This document shows, piece after piece, positions 8,454 to 18,600 of a stretch of DNA of 64,000 nucleotides. Source of the stretch: Carpediemonas membranifera (Eukaryota > Fornicata); the NCBI GenBank assembly GCA_019828565.1, contig JAHDYR010000038.1, positions 1,116,001-1,180,000 on the forward strand, written 5' to 3'. Positions within the stretch are counted from its first letter, which is position 1. Each line of letters opens with the position of its first letter. A program made the position numbers and the translations under genes. Below the pieces are notes generated by a model. The model was given only the letters and a program-made list of their open reading frames with translations. It was not told where the DNA came from and searched no databases.

Positions 8454-10651
8454 AGGATGGCAAGATCACCACCGACAAAGAAGCTATCAGTGAAATCCTC
8501 CTCGAGCAATACGCAAAGGTAAGTAAGGGAGATGAGCCGGAATGGAAACTGTGGCGGAGCAGAGCTGGGAAGGAGTTTAAGACAGAAGAGATCAGAGAGG
8601 CTATCAGACGCATCAAAGCAGACACAGCAACAGGGCCGGACAACACATCAGGAGATATGGTTAGGAGCCTGGACAGCTACGGGTACGAACAGCTAACAAA
8701 GTTCTTTAACCGAATCTACGAGGAGGGAAGAATACCGGAAGTGTGGAAGTATGCAACGGTATCTGCTATCCACAAGACTGGGAAACCCAGAGTCAAGGCG
8801 GAATCGTATAGGCCTATCTCGCTAACACCAATCCTGTACAGAGTCTACGGCAGACTACTGAAGAAAAGGCTAGAGGATGCCGCATGGAAATTCATACCCA
8901 GAGAGCAGGCGGGGTTCCAAGCTAACAAAGATGTGATCCAACAAATCCAATACATAGTACAGCGCCATCAAGAAGGAGGGGAAACCACGTCAGTATTCTT
9001 GGACATCGAGAAGGCCTATGATACAGTCCCAAGGGACATCTTGATGGACAAGCTATACGGGATGGGTGTGAAGGAGCACCTGGTCAGAGCTATCCAGAGC
9101 ACGCTAACAGAAACGTGGATCTCCGTCAGGGGGGCAAGATCATGGAAGAAGACGAACAGAGGAGTGAAGCAAGGGTGTGTACTCGCCCCCACTCTCTTTA
9201 TCATATTCATGGCTAACTGTCCCCACCTGGCAAGGAAGATTCATGAGCAGCAGGACTACGATATCAGAGAGCCACCGCTACCAGTAACAGGAAGGGACCC
9301 GCTACCAGCAGCCCTAACCATGTTTGTCGATGACACCGCTATCACAGGAACCACCCCAGAGCAGTGCCAGACGGTCTCGAGAATCATGATGAGCATCATC
9401 GAGGAGCACAAGATGAGAGCGAATGCGATGAAGAATGTAATGATCAGCGTATCGTGGGCAGCAAGGGTGAACTTAGGAGGAGTCGGCCTCACCCCGGCGA
9501 AGGAAGCTCGGTATCTAGGACTGTGGCTATCCAGTGGACCAGACCCGCTAGCAGCATGCATCCAAAAGAAGAGGGAACAGAGCATCAGGTACCAAAGGCT
9601 GTGCAGGTGGGCTGGATGGACGAGAAGGGACATGCCGGCAATGGCTAGCAGACTACTCCTTGAAATTTATATATGGCCGAGAATCATGTTTGGGGTTGAA
9701 GTGTGGGGAAGCCAACCAGGAGGTACGAGAATCTGGAATGAGTGGCAAGGAATCATGGCCGGTACAGGAACAGGAGGCGGATCGGCGGTGAGAATACTGA
9801 ACGGATGGGTCGACCTGCGAGCCCATCTCGAACTGCTAGCAGTGAAGAGGGTGGCAGCTTTCAGAGACCTGGATATACCAGTCAAGGACAGGAGTTGGAA
9901 TGAGGGGACAATCATGGGAGAGAGCAGAGAGAGGGCTAACAGAGTGCTCCACAAGGTAAGGGGCGACGCTACCACAAAGGCCAGGGTAAGCTATGGGAAG
10001 GAAAGGATTAGAATGAGCTGGATCAAGAGATGCAAGAGCAAAACAGCCCAGGGGCTGATGGCGGTCGCGGGGACCCGGAGAATGGCCAGGTGCATGATGG
10101 GCAAACCAATCGTCAGAAGGAAACCAATCAAAGGCCAGTCAAGAGCGGATTGGAAACGAGTGCTATCAGTAGCGGCAAATGTAAGCCCCTCCCCCTCCTC
10201 AGCAGGAAAAGGAGAAGGCCCCCAGAGAGTGCTAGCAAACCTGACCATAGATGAGGACCTGAAGAGGGAAATTAGCAGAAGGTGCCCACTCTGCTCGGCA
10301 ACAACGGAGGTCGACCTGTTATGGGAAATCCTGGAAAGGAAACCGGATGACGAGGAAGAACAGGAGATGATCAGGAAATGGGTCCAAGAACAAGCCCTGG
10401 GGTCGGCCGCCCACATCATAGGCGAATGTCCAAAGGTAGACAGAGGGCCCAAGTGGAGTAGATGGTGGGAAGCAGCGAAGTCCAAAACAGAATACCTAGC
10501 TATCAGATCAGGACCGGATGGAGACTGGTACAACGAAAGGCCGATATTAGAACTGCAACAGCTTATCCTCTGGGAGAAGGAAGAGATATGGGAGGGGCTG
10601 AAGAAGGGACTCCAGGCCCTAGGAGAGGTGTATAACAGCTACAAGGAGTAA
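8435..10651 (+). CDS. LINE ORF2, reverse transcriptase and C-terminal zinc motif
   Basis: An open frame of 738 codons. The RT core shows SYRPISLTPILYRVYGRLL, then FLDIEKAYDTVP (first catalytic Asp), then the KQGCVLAPTLF motif and MFVDDTAI, which carries the catalytic FxDD box. The C-terminal part holds CPLCSATTE followed by a His and Cys spaced as in the LINE CCHC motif (roughly residues 610-670). The enzyme would copy LINE RNA at a nicked target. There is no RNase H domain. The true reading frame begins upstream across the indel near 8400, so the ATG at 8435 is not a real start. I did not assign a clade. Confidence 0.9.
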   Translation: MPRSLLKDGKITTDKEAISEILLEQYAKVSKGDEPEWKLWRSRAGKEFKTEEIREAIRRIKADTATGPDNTSGDMVRSLDSYGYEQLTKFFNRIYEEGRIPEVWKYATVSAIHKTGKPRVKAESYRPISLTPILYRVYGRLLKKRLEDAAWKFIPREQAGFQANKDVIQQIQYIVQRHQEGGETTSVFLDIEKAYDTVPRDILMDKLYGMGVKEHLVRAIQSTLTETWISVRGARSWKKTNRGVKQGCVLAPTLFIIFMANCPHLARKIHEQQDYDIREPPLPVTGRDPLPAALTMFVDDTAITGTTPEQCQTVSRIMMSIIEEHKMRANAMKNVMISVSWAARVNLGGVGLTPAKEARYLGLWLSSGPDPLAACIQKKREQSIRYQRLCRWAGWTRRDMPAMASRLLLEIYIWPRIMFGVEVWGSQPGGTRIWNEWQGIMAGTGTGGGSAVRILNGWVDLRAHLELLAVKRVAAFRDLDIPVKDRSWNEGTIMGESRERANRVLHKVRGDATTKARVSYGKERIRMSWIKRCKSKTAQGLMAVAGTRRMARCMMGKPIVRRKPIKGQSRADWKRVLSVAANVSPSPSSAGKGEGPQRVLANLTIDEDLKREISRRCPLCSATTEVDLLWEILERKPDDEEEQEMIRKWVQEQALGSAAHIIGECPKVDRGPKWSRWWEAAKSKTEYLAIRSGPDGDWYNERPILELQQLILWEKEEIWEGLKKGLQALGEVYNSYKE

Positions 10652-10976
10652 AGAGACTATCAGACACATGAGCTAGCAGAACAAGGGTACGCTAACAACA
10701 ATATCAGGAACAAGTATAAAGCACCAAAGCAAACAGAAAATCAGATGTCAGACAAATCCACACAGTGGTTGCACCAGTCAAAGGGCACCAAAGGAAGCGG
10801 ATAGCACTAGTCATGGGTCCGGAGGGCAAAGATAGCCCTGCCGCCCTTGTTAACGAGAAAGATAACCAGAAATATGTAGCACAAGAGAACTGTTGAAAGG
10901 GGGGAAGGACAAACGGGCCTAGCGCCCGGGTGGTTACGCCACCCCCGCCGGAACCCACGCCGCAGCTGACAGGTAG
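10652..10976 (+). other. LINE 3' untranslated region
   Basis: About 325 bp of non-coding sequence follows the LINE stop. It keeps the LINE-specific GCTAGCAG and GCTAACAA motifs near 10672 and 10691. Near its end is a short hairpin, GGGTGG paired with CCACCC around 10929-10946. No poly(A) or simple-repeat tail is visible before the LTR of element H begins, so the real 3' end may be further on or destroyed. Confidence 0.5.
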
Positions 10977-11058
10977 TGTGATCTTGTCGAGGTTAAAGGT
11001 TTCAAAACAAACTGTTTATAGGGTTCGCACGTGTAGTTGGTACCCTAAACTGCTCACA
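10977..11058 (-). repeat. Element H putative 3' LTR (82 bp)
   Basis: On the minus strand it begins TGTGAGCAG just after a polypurine tract (AGAGGGGAAG, complement at 11059-11068) and ends TCACA. The other LTR is not in the window, so the outer edge at 10977 is inferred from the TG...CA ends alone. Confidence 0.55.
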
Positions 11059-11066
11059 CTTCCCCT

Positions 11067-11450
11067 CTAAAGGTGCAGCTCCGGGTGAGCCTCGGCATAA
11101 ATGTCGAGGGCTTCGAGGTCGCGGACCTCGTGGTACGGGAGCCACTCATCGGCGCCTGGGTAGCCATCCCAGGCGACGAGGAATTCGAGGGTAGACTTCG
11201 TGGGGCCACCGCGGTGGCGGGTGATGGCCTCGACTTCGTAGGTGTCGTCGTCAAGAGAGGCGACGGTGATGTCATCGAAGGCCAGGGAGTCGTCGTACTC
11301 CACGAGCCGGGAACCGTGATACTGGAAGGTGGCGCCGGCAGTGGGGTTGTGTACGGTGTAGATGTCGTGCTCGCGGTCAGTGATCGTGTATGGGCCAACG
11401 AGCTTAGTAGACAGCTTGGTGGGGCGCTTCGAAGGGCGCGTGACTAGCAC
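11067..11450 (-). pseudogene. Element H chromodomain and integrase C-terminus
   Basis: A 127-codon open piece. The N-terminal part matches the integrase C-terminal beta-barrel region (LVGPYTITDREHDIYTVHNP). The C-terminal part is a chromodomain with YEVEAITRHRGG, LEFLVAWDGYPGADEWLP and LEALDIYAEAHPEL. The aromatic and WxGY positions are kept. The stop lies at the polypurine tract, a compact arrangement like that of elements B and E1. Confidence 0.8.
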
Positions 11451-11598
11451 CTTCGAGCCAATAGGAAGGGGCTCGTCGCCGAAAGCCGGACGTTTCGAGA
11501 GGACGTTCTCTTGGTGCTGGCGTGCTGTCTCAATGAGCTTGGAGGCTGGGCCTGGAGAACACGGCTAAAGAAGCGGCCGTATTCACTCTTCTCCCTCC

Positions 11599-12451
11599 TC
11601 AACGTGGGCGTCGGACGACAGGAAGGGGGTGACGTTCTGTGAAGCGAACATGAGCTGTGCGGGGGCAATGCCCGTGGTGGCACATATCGTGGTGTTCATG
11701 ATCCGCTGGACGACTGGGAGGTAAAAGGGACCAGTTGTTAACGTCGCGCAGCTCCTGGAGTGATGGTACGTAGGTGTCGTGAGAGCTCGGCGTTAGCTCT
11801 TTCGACGAGCCCGTTGGCTCTGGGGTGGTATGGAAGAGAGACAACGTGTTGGGCGCCGAAGAGCTTAATGAGCTGTTGGAAAGCGGTGGCAAGGTACTGA
11901 GAACCGCGATCACTTCGGAAAAGAAGACGGAGTACCGTAGCGTCCCGTGACGGAGATAAAGAGCGCGAAGGGCCTCTGCAGAAGAAGCATCCTTGCATGG
12001 GGACCAGCTCTACGAAGCGTGTGAAGGTGTCAATGAAGGTGATAACGTAGCGGCATCCGTTGGAGTCTGCAGGATAAGAAGCCCGACCGTATCAAACGCC
12101 CAGCAGGAGCGTGGGGTGACGCCCATGGTAGGGCGGAGGCCTGTCTGGAAGGCGCTTGGGAAGTCTGGCGTTCTTCTGACATATCGGGCAAGCCTTAATA
12201 TACTCGGCGACAGCGTTGCTCATTCCACGGAAGTCAAGGTTTCGTTCCTTAAGGAGGGCGGAGTGTAGCCTCTCGGCCGAGGTGTCCCTCGACGGCATTG
12301 TGGACAGAGGCTATGATAAGTCGCTGGAGTGTAGGGGCATTCTCGGGGGGTTGGACGATGAAGCACCTGGATATGCCATCAGTGAGGGTGTTGGAGACGC
12401 CAGAGATGTGTTCAACGACAAAGTCGAACTCTTGGAGTCTGAGGTTCCAGC
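11599..12451 (-). pseudogene. Element H integrase and RNase H end, frameshifted
   Basis: Pieces in different frames. At 11738-11998 an integrase core shows RSDRGSQYLATAFQQL and LPYHPRANGLVERANAEL. At 12092-12298 lies the H2C2 finger with YIKACPICQKNARLP. At about 12249-12451 lies the RNase H C-terminus. At least three frame breaks show this copy is dead. Confidence 0.75.
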
Positions 12452-12551
12452 NNNNNNNNNNNNNNNNNNNNNNNNNNNNNNNNNNNNNNNNNNNNNNNNN
12501 NNNNNNNNNNNNNNNNNNNNNNNNNNNNNNNNNNNNNNNNNNNNNNNNNNN
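12452..12551. other. Assembly gap (100 N)
   Basis: Exactly 100 N, a conventional scaffold-gap placeholder. Left of it is a minus-strand gypsy remnant and right of it a plus-strand RLE-LINE truncated at its 5' end. The adjacency of these two should not be read as a biological junction. Confidence 0.98.
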
Positions 12552-15472
12552 TCTCCAGGGGGCAGAACGGGCAGAACCGCATGTCCAGAGCACGCTGGAC
12601 GGCTCTCGAGCAGGTCTTTGCGGCTCACCCGAGAACCGGCCGACGTATGCGTTCCCGCAAGGCCTGAAGTCGTTCGCACCCAGGTTCGTGGCATTCATCC
12701 GCGAGGGACTTGGATTGCCACCTGACCCGGCCATCCCCGCGGTTCCAGGACAGTCGTCGAGTCGACCCACTGCCCGTCGTGCGCCGTTGGTCCCGGCTCG
12801 GCCCCAGGCACAGCCGCACGCAACCTCCTCCCAGCAGCTGCCGGAGGAGCTCCGATTCCTGCCCTCGCCGACTGAGGCAGGAAGGATTGGGAAGGCCAAG
12901 CCGTCAAAGAAGGGCGCACTGCCGTTCGTGAAGGGCCTGATCAACCGCTTCGTAGCTCTCAACGAGGCTCCCGCCTCGCGGAAGCGAGCTGCCCTCATTG
13001 CTGTCCTACAGCATCCGCGCACGGTGTACAGGCCCTCAAAGGAGCCGGTCGGGCTCAGAAGCCGGACACCTGAGTTTGCGGCGTATACCAAAGCAGCGGC
13101 CGGCTACTATTCGAGTGCGTTGAAGGTGCTCCTTGCGGAAGACCCTCACACTGGCCCCGGCTGAAGTTGACGAGCAGTTGGAGGCGCTGCAGGAGGAGCC
13201 GGTGCTCAACCCGACCCTGTTCCACCCACCCAGGATGCCGGGTGCGCTTGAGTCGTTTGAGCTGACAGAGGAGGTCGTCACGCATGTCCTCGATCGACTG
13301 AAGACTGACTCGGCACCTGGGCCATCGGGCCTCAGTTTTCTACATCTGAAGCTGGCCTATAGACTGCGGAAAGGCCAGTTCGTCAGGGCAATAACGCCGC
13401 TTTTGCTCGACATCATCAGTGGCGAAAGGTACACTGAGATCCTCTCCCATGCCCGGCTAGTTGCGCTACCGAAGGGGCGGGCAACGTGCGCCCCATCGCC
13501 ATGGGCGAGTGTCTACGCCGCGTGGCCGGGAAGGCTTTGGCCCGCGTGGTTGGCCTGCGCCTTGCCGCGGACGGGGTCTGCTCTGGCCAGTATGGACTGG
13601 GCGAGCCCTGTGGTCTTGACTGTATGGCTGACCTTCTGGCAGAGAGGTATGCAGCAGGCGACCAGGTATGTGCCGTCGACATGACTAACGCATATGGAAC
13701 GGTGTCCAGGCAGCACCTCCGGGACGTCGCAGAGGCCTGGGTTCCCGCCCTGCTGCCGTACCTTGAGGTCATGTACCGTCAGGGTCGTCTGATCACCCCT
13801 ACAGGACTCGTCATTCCGTCCAGGGAAGGGGGTACAGCAGGGGGATCCCATCTCTCCTGTCCTCTTCTCCCTGGCCATGAAACCTGTGCTAGACCAGCTG
13901 CGGTCTGAATTCCCGGACTGCGACCTGGTTGCATACCAGGATGATGCATACCTTGTCGCCCCCCGCGACACACCAAGCACACGTATTGATGCCTTCTTTG
14001 CTCGATGCGCCGCACTGGCGAACGGCGTGGGTATGAAGGTCAACGCGGCCAAGTGTGTTGTCATCTCGAAGTTCGGGGTTTCGGGGAACATCCGGCGCGC
14101 TGTGTGCGGAAAGGCGGTCGGTGTCCCCATTGGGGATGCTGATGGCGAGGCTGCGGTAGTCGATGAAGTGTTCTGTGGCATGGAAGCGGCCATCGAAAGA
14201 ATCGTTGCGATGGTGGAAGCAGTTGGTCCTGTTTCGGCCGGTGTTGCCATCAATATGCTGAGATCGTGTGTTTTGGCAATGCCTTCGGCAATCTATCGGT
14301 CTGTCTCTCCAGTTCCCCACCAATCCAGGACAATTCAGCTGGAAAGGAAAATCCTTCGAGCGATTGGCGACATCCTGCAGAAAATGGGCAGATTGCAAGT
14401 TCCTACGCAGCGTATTGCGCTTGATTACGATGATTTCGGTCTTCGTATGCCTTTGCCATCGCTCGTGTGGAAGTGTGCATTTTTGGGCACAACACACCAA
14501 CTGCACACACTACGCCCCAACAGGACCGTCCCTCACCTTGACGAGTCGCTTTTCAAGCTCGATGGCAGCGCTGTATGGCCTGAAAGTGTCGAGGCTCTCT
14601 ATGAGATCGAGGCCATGAAGCCTCAGAAGAAGCTAACCAAATTCCATAGAGATGCATGGGTGCTTGAGTTCCGCCCCAATCAGCCTGCTGACTTCGAGTT
14701 ATGCCCAGATGCCGCCGTTCAGGCTCTACCGGAGTCAGCTGGCCGCCCCGCCCCCGCTGCCGGAGCACTCCGCAAGGAGGCCTCCCTCACGCCCTTGGAG
14801 CTCGATCCGGCTCCACTGGGGTCCCTCTTTGTTCCCATTGTGCGGGCGCACCTCGACACGGCCCCATTCGAGGAGCTGCCTGAGGTCTGCCCGCTGTGCA
14901 ACGCGCAAGCCATCACGTGGAAGCACGCCCTCTCGTGCCCCAACCAGACCGGAGGTGCCGACGATGCCCGCCATGACCACATTCGGGACGTTGTACAGGC
15001 CGTTGTCAGTGACGATGACATATCTGGCCGTCCAATGGCTGACGTGAAGCCCGAGCGCTGGCTCACCCGGGCCCACCCCAGGTTCCGGCAGGTGTCTGCC
15101 AGAGCGCCCACCCGCAAGAGGGCCGACCTCAAGGTCTCTGGTGAGCGTGACGTGGTTGGCAACGTGGTCCATGACGACGTCTATGTCGATTTTTACTGTG
15201 GAGTCAACCCGCGCGCGGCTGAGCTGGAGAAGGCCAGGGAGTACCAGAACTGGGCTATTACATTTATCCCAGCCGCCACCACCGTCCTGGGTGAGACTGA
15301 GTCCCGCATCACCGAGTGCTGGGCCGTGAAGCTCTGTGAGGCGATCGCCCGCCCCCACCTGGTCCCCAGGGTCAAGCACCGCACCTTCCTCTCGGTCTGG
15401 GCAGACAACATCCGCGTCTGGTCGGACTATGTCTCCCAGTGCAAGGCCCGTTGGGCCGAGCACCACCAATAA
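12552..15472 (+). pseudogene. RLE-LINE copy 1 polyprotein, frameshifted
   Basis: It encodes the same protein as copy 2 but is spread over several frames: 12552 to about 12640, to 13164, 13133-13480, 13486-13840, then 13877-15472. RT motifs include SAPGPSGLSFLHLKL, VCAVDMTNAYGTVSR and LVAYQDDAYLV (the YxDD box). The last open piece carries the zinc motif CPLCNAQAITWKHALSC and the nuclease region KRADLKVSGERDVVGN with HDDVYVDFY. At least four single-base shifts, one in the conserved QGDPL-type RT motif near 13830, make it non-functional as read. Confidence 0.85.
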
Positions 15473-15664
15473 TCTGCCCTCCCCACAAAATGCCGGAGTC
15501 GCGACTCGGCTGACTCGGCCACTCTAGGCTGCGTCGTCCCCGAGCCCCCCTGCGCCTCCCGCCCCATCGCCGCATCGCATAACGCATCCCCTGCCCCTGC
15601 GCGAGAGTAGTTGCTCGAAATTCCGCGGAGTCGCGTGTCGTTCGGACAACCTGGGAAAGTAAAT
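12552..15664 (+). mobile_element. RLE-LINE copy 1 (5' part lost in gap)
   Basis: The oldest and most diverged of three head-to-tail copies. The 5' part is missing. The 3' untranslated region (15473-15664) closely matches that of copies 2 and 3, including the CTAGGCTGCGTCGTCC stretch, and ends CCTGGGAAAGTAAAT directly before the 13-bp tRNA-Glu sequence that precedes copy 2. Confidence 0.88.
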
Positions 15665-15677
15665 TCGGCCATGGTAT
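15665..15677 (+). repeat. 13-bp tRNA-Glu target-site copy before RLE-LINE copy 2
   Basis: TCGGCCATGGTAT, identical to the first 13 bases of the tRNA-Glu gene at 24701-24713 and to 20300-20312. It fits a target-site duplication left by insertion after tRNA position 13. Confidence 0.85.
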
Positions 15678-18600
15678 CCAGAGGAAAGTTGCTCGATTCG
15701 CCGCCGCAAGGCGACGAATCCTGCCATACATCCGATGAAGGACCTGGTACGTCTATTGACAAGCGATTAGCGCTATTCGCTGCTCTTCTGCGGTGGATTA
15801 ACGATTTCCATCCATCCAGCTCGAAGAACTCTTGGCCGAAGGATACTGAGGCCTTTATTGAGATCTGCATGAACAAAGAACGTCTATTGAGCCTTATTTC
15901 GGATTACAAGCGTTTCTTCACGGTGAGCAACTTGGTTTGGATAACCAACTACGTTCACGCGGCGACAAATCGCTTCGGCCCCGGCCACAAGGTGAAAGCT
16001 TCCCGCCGCGACGATCACGTCGCAAATGCTGTCGCCATTCTGCACGCTGCAGCCACTGATCAGGCGTTCACATCAACGCTCACCATCGAACGTGCGAACG
16101 AGGCTCTTGAGCGTATGATCGAGCACGCCATCGACCCAGTGAAAGCGAGAAGGATGAACCTCCTTCAGACTGTCCGAGGCCCTCAGAGGACGACGTCTGT
16201 AACCGCCTTGGTGAAGCGGGTCCAGCATGCGCCCCGCCCAGCCAGCCCACCGAATGCGGGCATCGCCCGCGAGTATGCGAGGGCCGATGCCTTCGCCCGA
16301 CGCCAGGGAGACCGGCCCCCGAGCCCCACCCCTGCCGATACTGCCCCCACCGACTCCGCTGCCGCCCTAACTGGGCCGCAGCCCGCAGCCGCCCCGCAGG
16401 GTGACAGGCCCCCGAGCCCCACCCCTGCCGATGCTGCCCCCACCGACTCCGCTGCCGCCCTAACTGGGCCGCAGCCCGCAGCCGCCCCGCAGGGTGACCG
16501 GCCCCGAGCCCCACCCCCGCCGATGCTGCCCCCACCGACTCCGCTGCCGCCCTAACTGGGCCGCAGCCCGCAGCCGCCCCGCAGGGTGACGGCCCCGAGC
16601 CCCACCCCCGCCGATGCTGCCCCCACCGACTCCGCTGTCGCCCTAACTGGGCCGCAGCCCGCAGCCGCCCCGCAGGGTGACCGGCCCCCGAGCCCCACCC
16701 CCGCCGATGCTGCCCCCACCGACTCCGCTGCCGCCCTAACTGGGCCGCAGCCCGCAGCCGCCCCGCAGGGTGACAGGCCCACGCGCCAGACCCCCGCCCA
16801 GGTTGCCCCCACCCAGCCAGAGGAGAGGAACATCGACGACACCGCAGTGTCCGAGTTCCTCTCCCTGGCGGGCGTCGAAGGCGGGGAAGGGGAGAGAGCT
16901 GAGCCAGAGACCGGGCACGAAGCCCGTGGTGACTCAGCCAACCCTCCCCTTCGCCCGCCGCCGCAGGCAAGCCAAGGCCCTGAACCACGTACATTTGTGT
17001 ACACAGGCCCTCCTGGCGCTCTTAACCAGATCACGGAGGCGCACCCTGGGCCAGCATCATCCACGCCTACCCAGGGGTGGCTGAGCCTTGCCAAGCTGGA
17101 TCGACTCCGGCATAGGTTCACCGCAAACATCCCGACCCACCTGGTCGAGTCTCATTGGGGCTCGGCCGAGCAGGTAAGGTCCACACTCACGACAGCAGTC
17201 CGGGTCGGAGAAGTGTCCGGCGGGCAGAATGGCGTCCACAGGATGTCACGTGAACGCTGGACACAGCTTCTCGAGGGCCTCTTCGCGGACGAGCCGGACA
17301 GGCGGCCACCCTACAGCTTCCCCAAAGGGTTCAGGCAGTTCACGCCGAGGTTTGTGTTCTTCATGAGAGAGGCATGCGGTCTTCCGCCGGACCCTAGTGC
17401 TGAGGCCCCGCCCCATGCCGGGCCCAGCCAGCCCCCACGGAGACCGAGAGCAGCGCTCCTGCCCCTGCCGCCGGCCGACCCTCTCGCGGGCGACCTGCCG
17501 ATCGAGCTGTCATATCTGCCTCACCCCGCGGAAGCCGGACGCATCGGCCGGGCGAAGCCCTCACGGAAGGCTGCCGCGGGATTCGTGAACGGGCTGATCC
17601 GGCTGCTCGTGACCCTGGCGAACGCGCCGCAGAACCGGAAGCGGGAGGCTCTGGCAGCCGTTCTCCGGCACGCGCGGACAGTATATCGCCCTGGGAAGAA
17701 GGGGATCTCCCTCCGCACCCGCTCCCCAGAGCGAGCTGCATACTCGAAGGCCGCCGCCGGGTATTACTCCAGCGCCATGAAGGTCCTGCTCTCTGAGGAG
17801 ATGACACTCACGCCGGGTCAGATCGACCAGAAGCTGGAGGAGATGCAGGCCGCCCCGCTGAGAGATCCCCAGACGCCGGCTCTCACACGCCGCGCCGACG
17901 CGCTCACGTCCTTTGAGGTCACCTTCGAGGCCGTAGACGAGGCGCTGGGGAAGATGAGAGCGGACTCGGCCCCCGGCCCATCCGGGCTGAGCTTCTTGCA
18001 TCTGAAACTCGCTCATCGACTCCGGAAGGGCCAGTTGGTGCAGGCACTCCTGCCCCTTGTGCGCGACATCATTGCCGGCGAGGAGTACACGGGTATCCTC
18101 GCTCACGCACGGCTCATCGCACTGCCGAAGGGCGAAGATCGGGTCAGACCCATCGCCATGGGCGAGGCGCTCCGGCGCCTGGCCGCGAAGGTCCTCGCCT
18201 CGGCCGTCTCGTCGCGTCTCCGTAATGACGGCGTCTGCCCTGAGCAGTACGGGCTCGGCGAGAGCTGCGGCCTGGACGTTATGACCGCGAAAATTGCGGA
18301 AGCGTACGACGAAGGGCTCAAGGTCTGTGCTGTTGACATGACTAACGCCTACGGAACCGTGTCCCGCGCCCACCTCCGTGTGGTGCTCGAGGCGCACGCC
18401 CCAGCCGCCCTCCCCTATTTCTCCACCATGTATGGCGAGGGCAAGCTGCTGACCCCGACCGGGCACGTCATAGCCAGCCGAGAGGGCATCCACCAGGGGG
18501 ACCCCCTGTCCCCAGCCCTCTTCACGCTGGCTATGACGCCCCTCCTCGGCAGCCTCCGGTCGCAACTTCCCAGTACGACCATCCTCGGCTACCAGGACGA

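Larger units (their letters stand above)
1..10976 (+). mobile_element. APE-type LINE split by two LTR-element insertions
   Basis: A non-LTR retrotransposon whose second open reading frame starts at ATG 201. Its frame resumes after element G (287-2395) and again after element I (3061-7978). Once each insertion and one copy of its target duplication are discounted, the frame stays open from the endonuclease into the reverse transcriptase, so all pieces are one element. Positions 1-200 hold upstream LINE sequence with no recognisable ORF1; the true 5' end may lie outside the window. The right limit is set by the LTR of element H at 10977. The motif GCTATCAG/GCTAACAG/GCTAGCAG recurs along the whole element, including the flanking non-coding parts. 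Confidence 0.85.
10977..12451 (-). mobile_element. Element H: 3' remnant of a gypsy chromodomain element
   Basis: The remnant runs on the minus strand from the end of RNase H at the N gap to a 3' LTR at 10977. It is broken by many frameshifts. Only the 3' third is present; the rest is lost in the scaffold gap or deleted. Next to the gap the frame reads WNLRLQEFDFVVEHISGVSN and ends in a degenerate DALSR-like motif. Confidence 0.8.

Noticed and set aside
201-10651. RIP-type C-to-T mutation as the source of the GCTA motifs
   Set aside because: CpA dinucleotides remain common in the same sequence and the RT frame is open over 738 codons, which is not what heavy CpA-to-TpA mutation would leave.
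10977-12451. Counting element H as an eighth case of the junction palindrome
   Set aside because: Its 5' LTR and junction are not in the window, so it gives no evidence either way. The same holds for E2 and D.
12298-13164. A 288-codon plus-strand frame running through the N block
   Set aside because: It reads across the assembly gap and joins antisense gypsy sequence to LINE sequence; only the part after 12551 has coding meaning.
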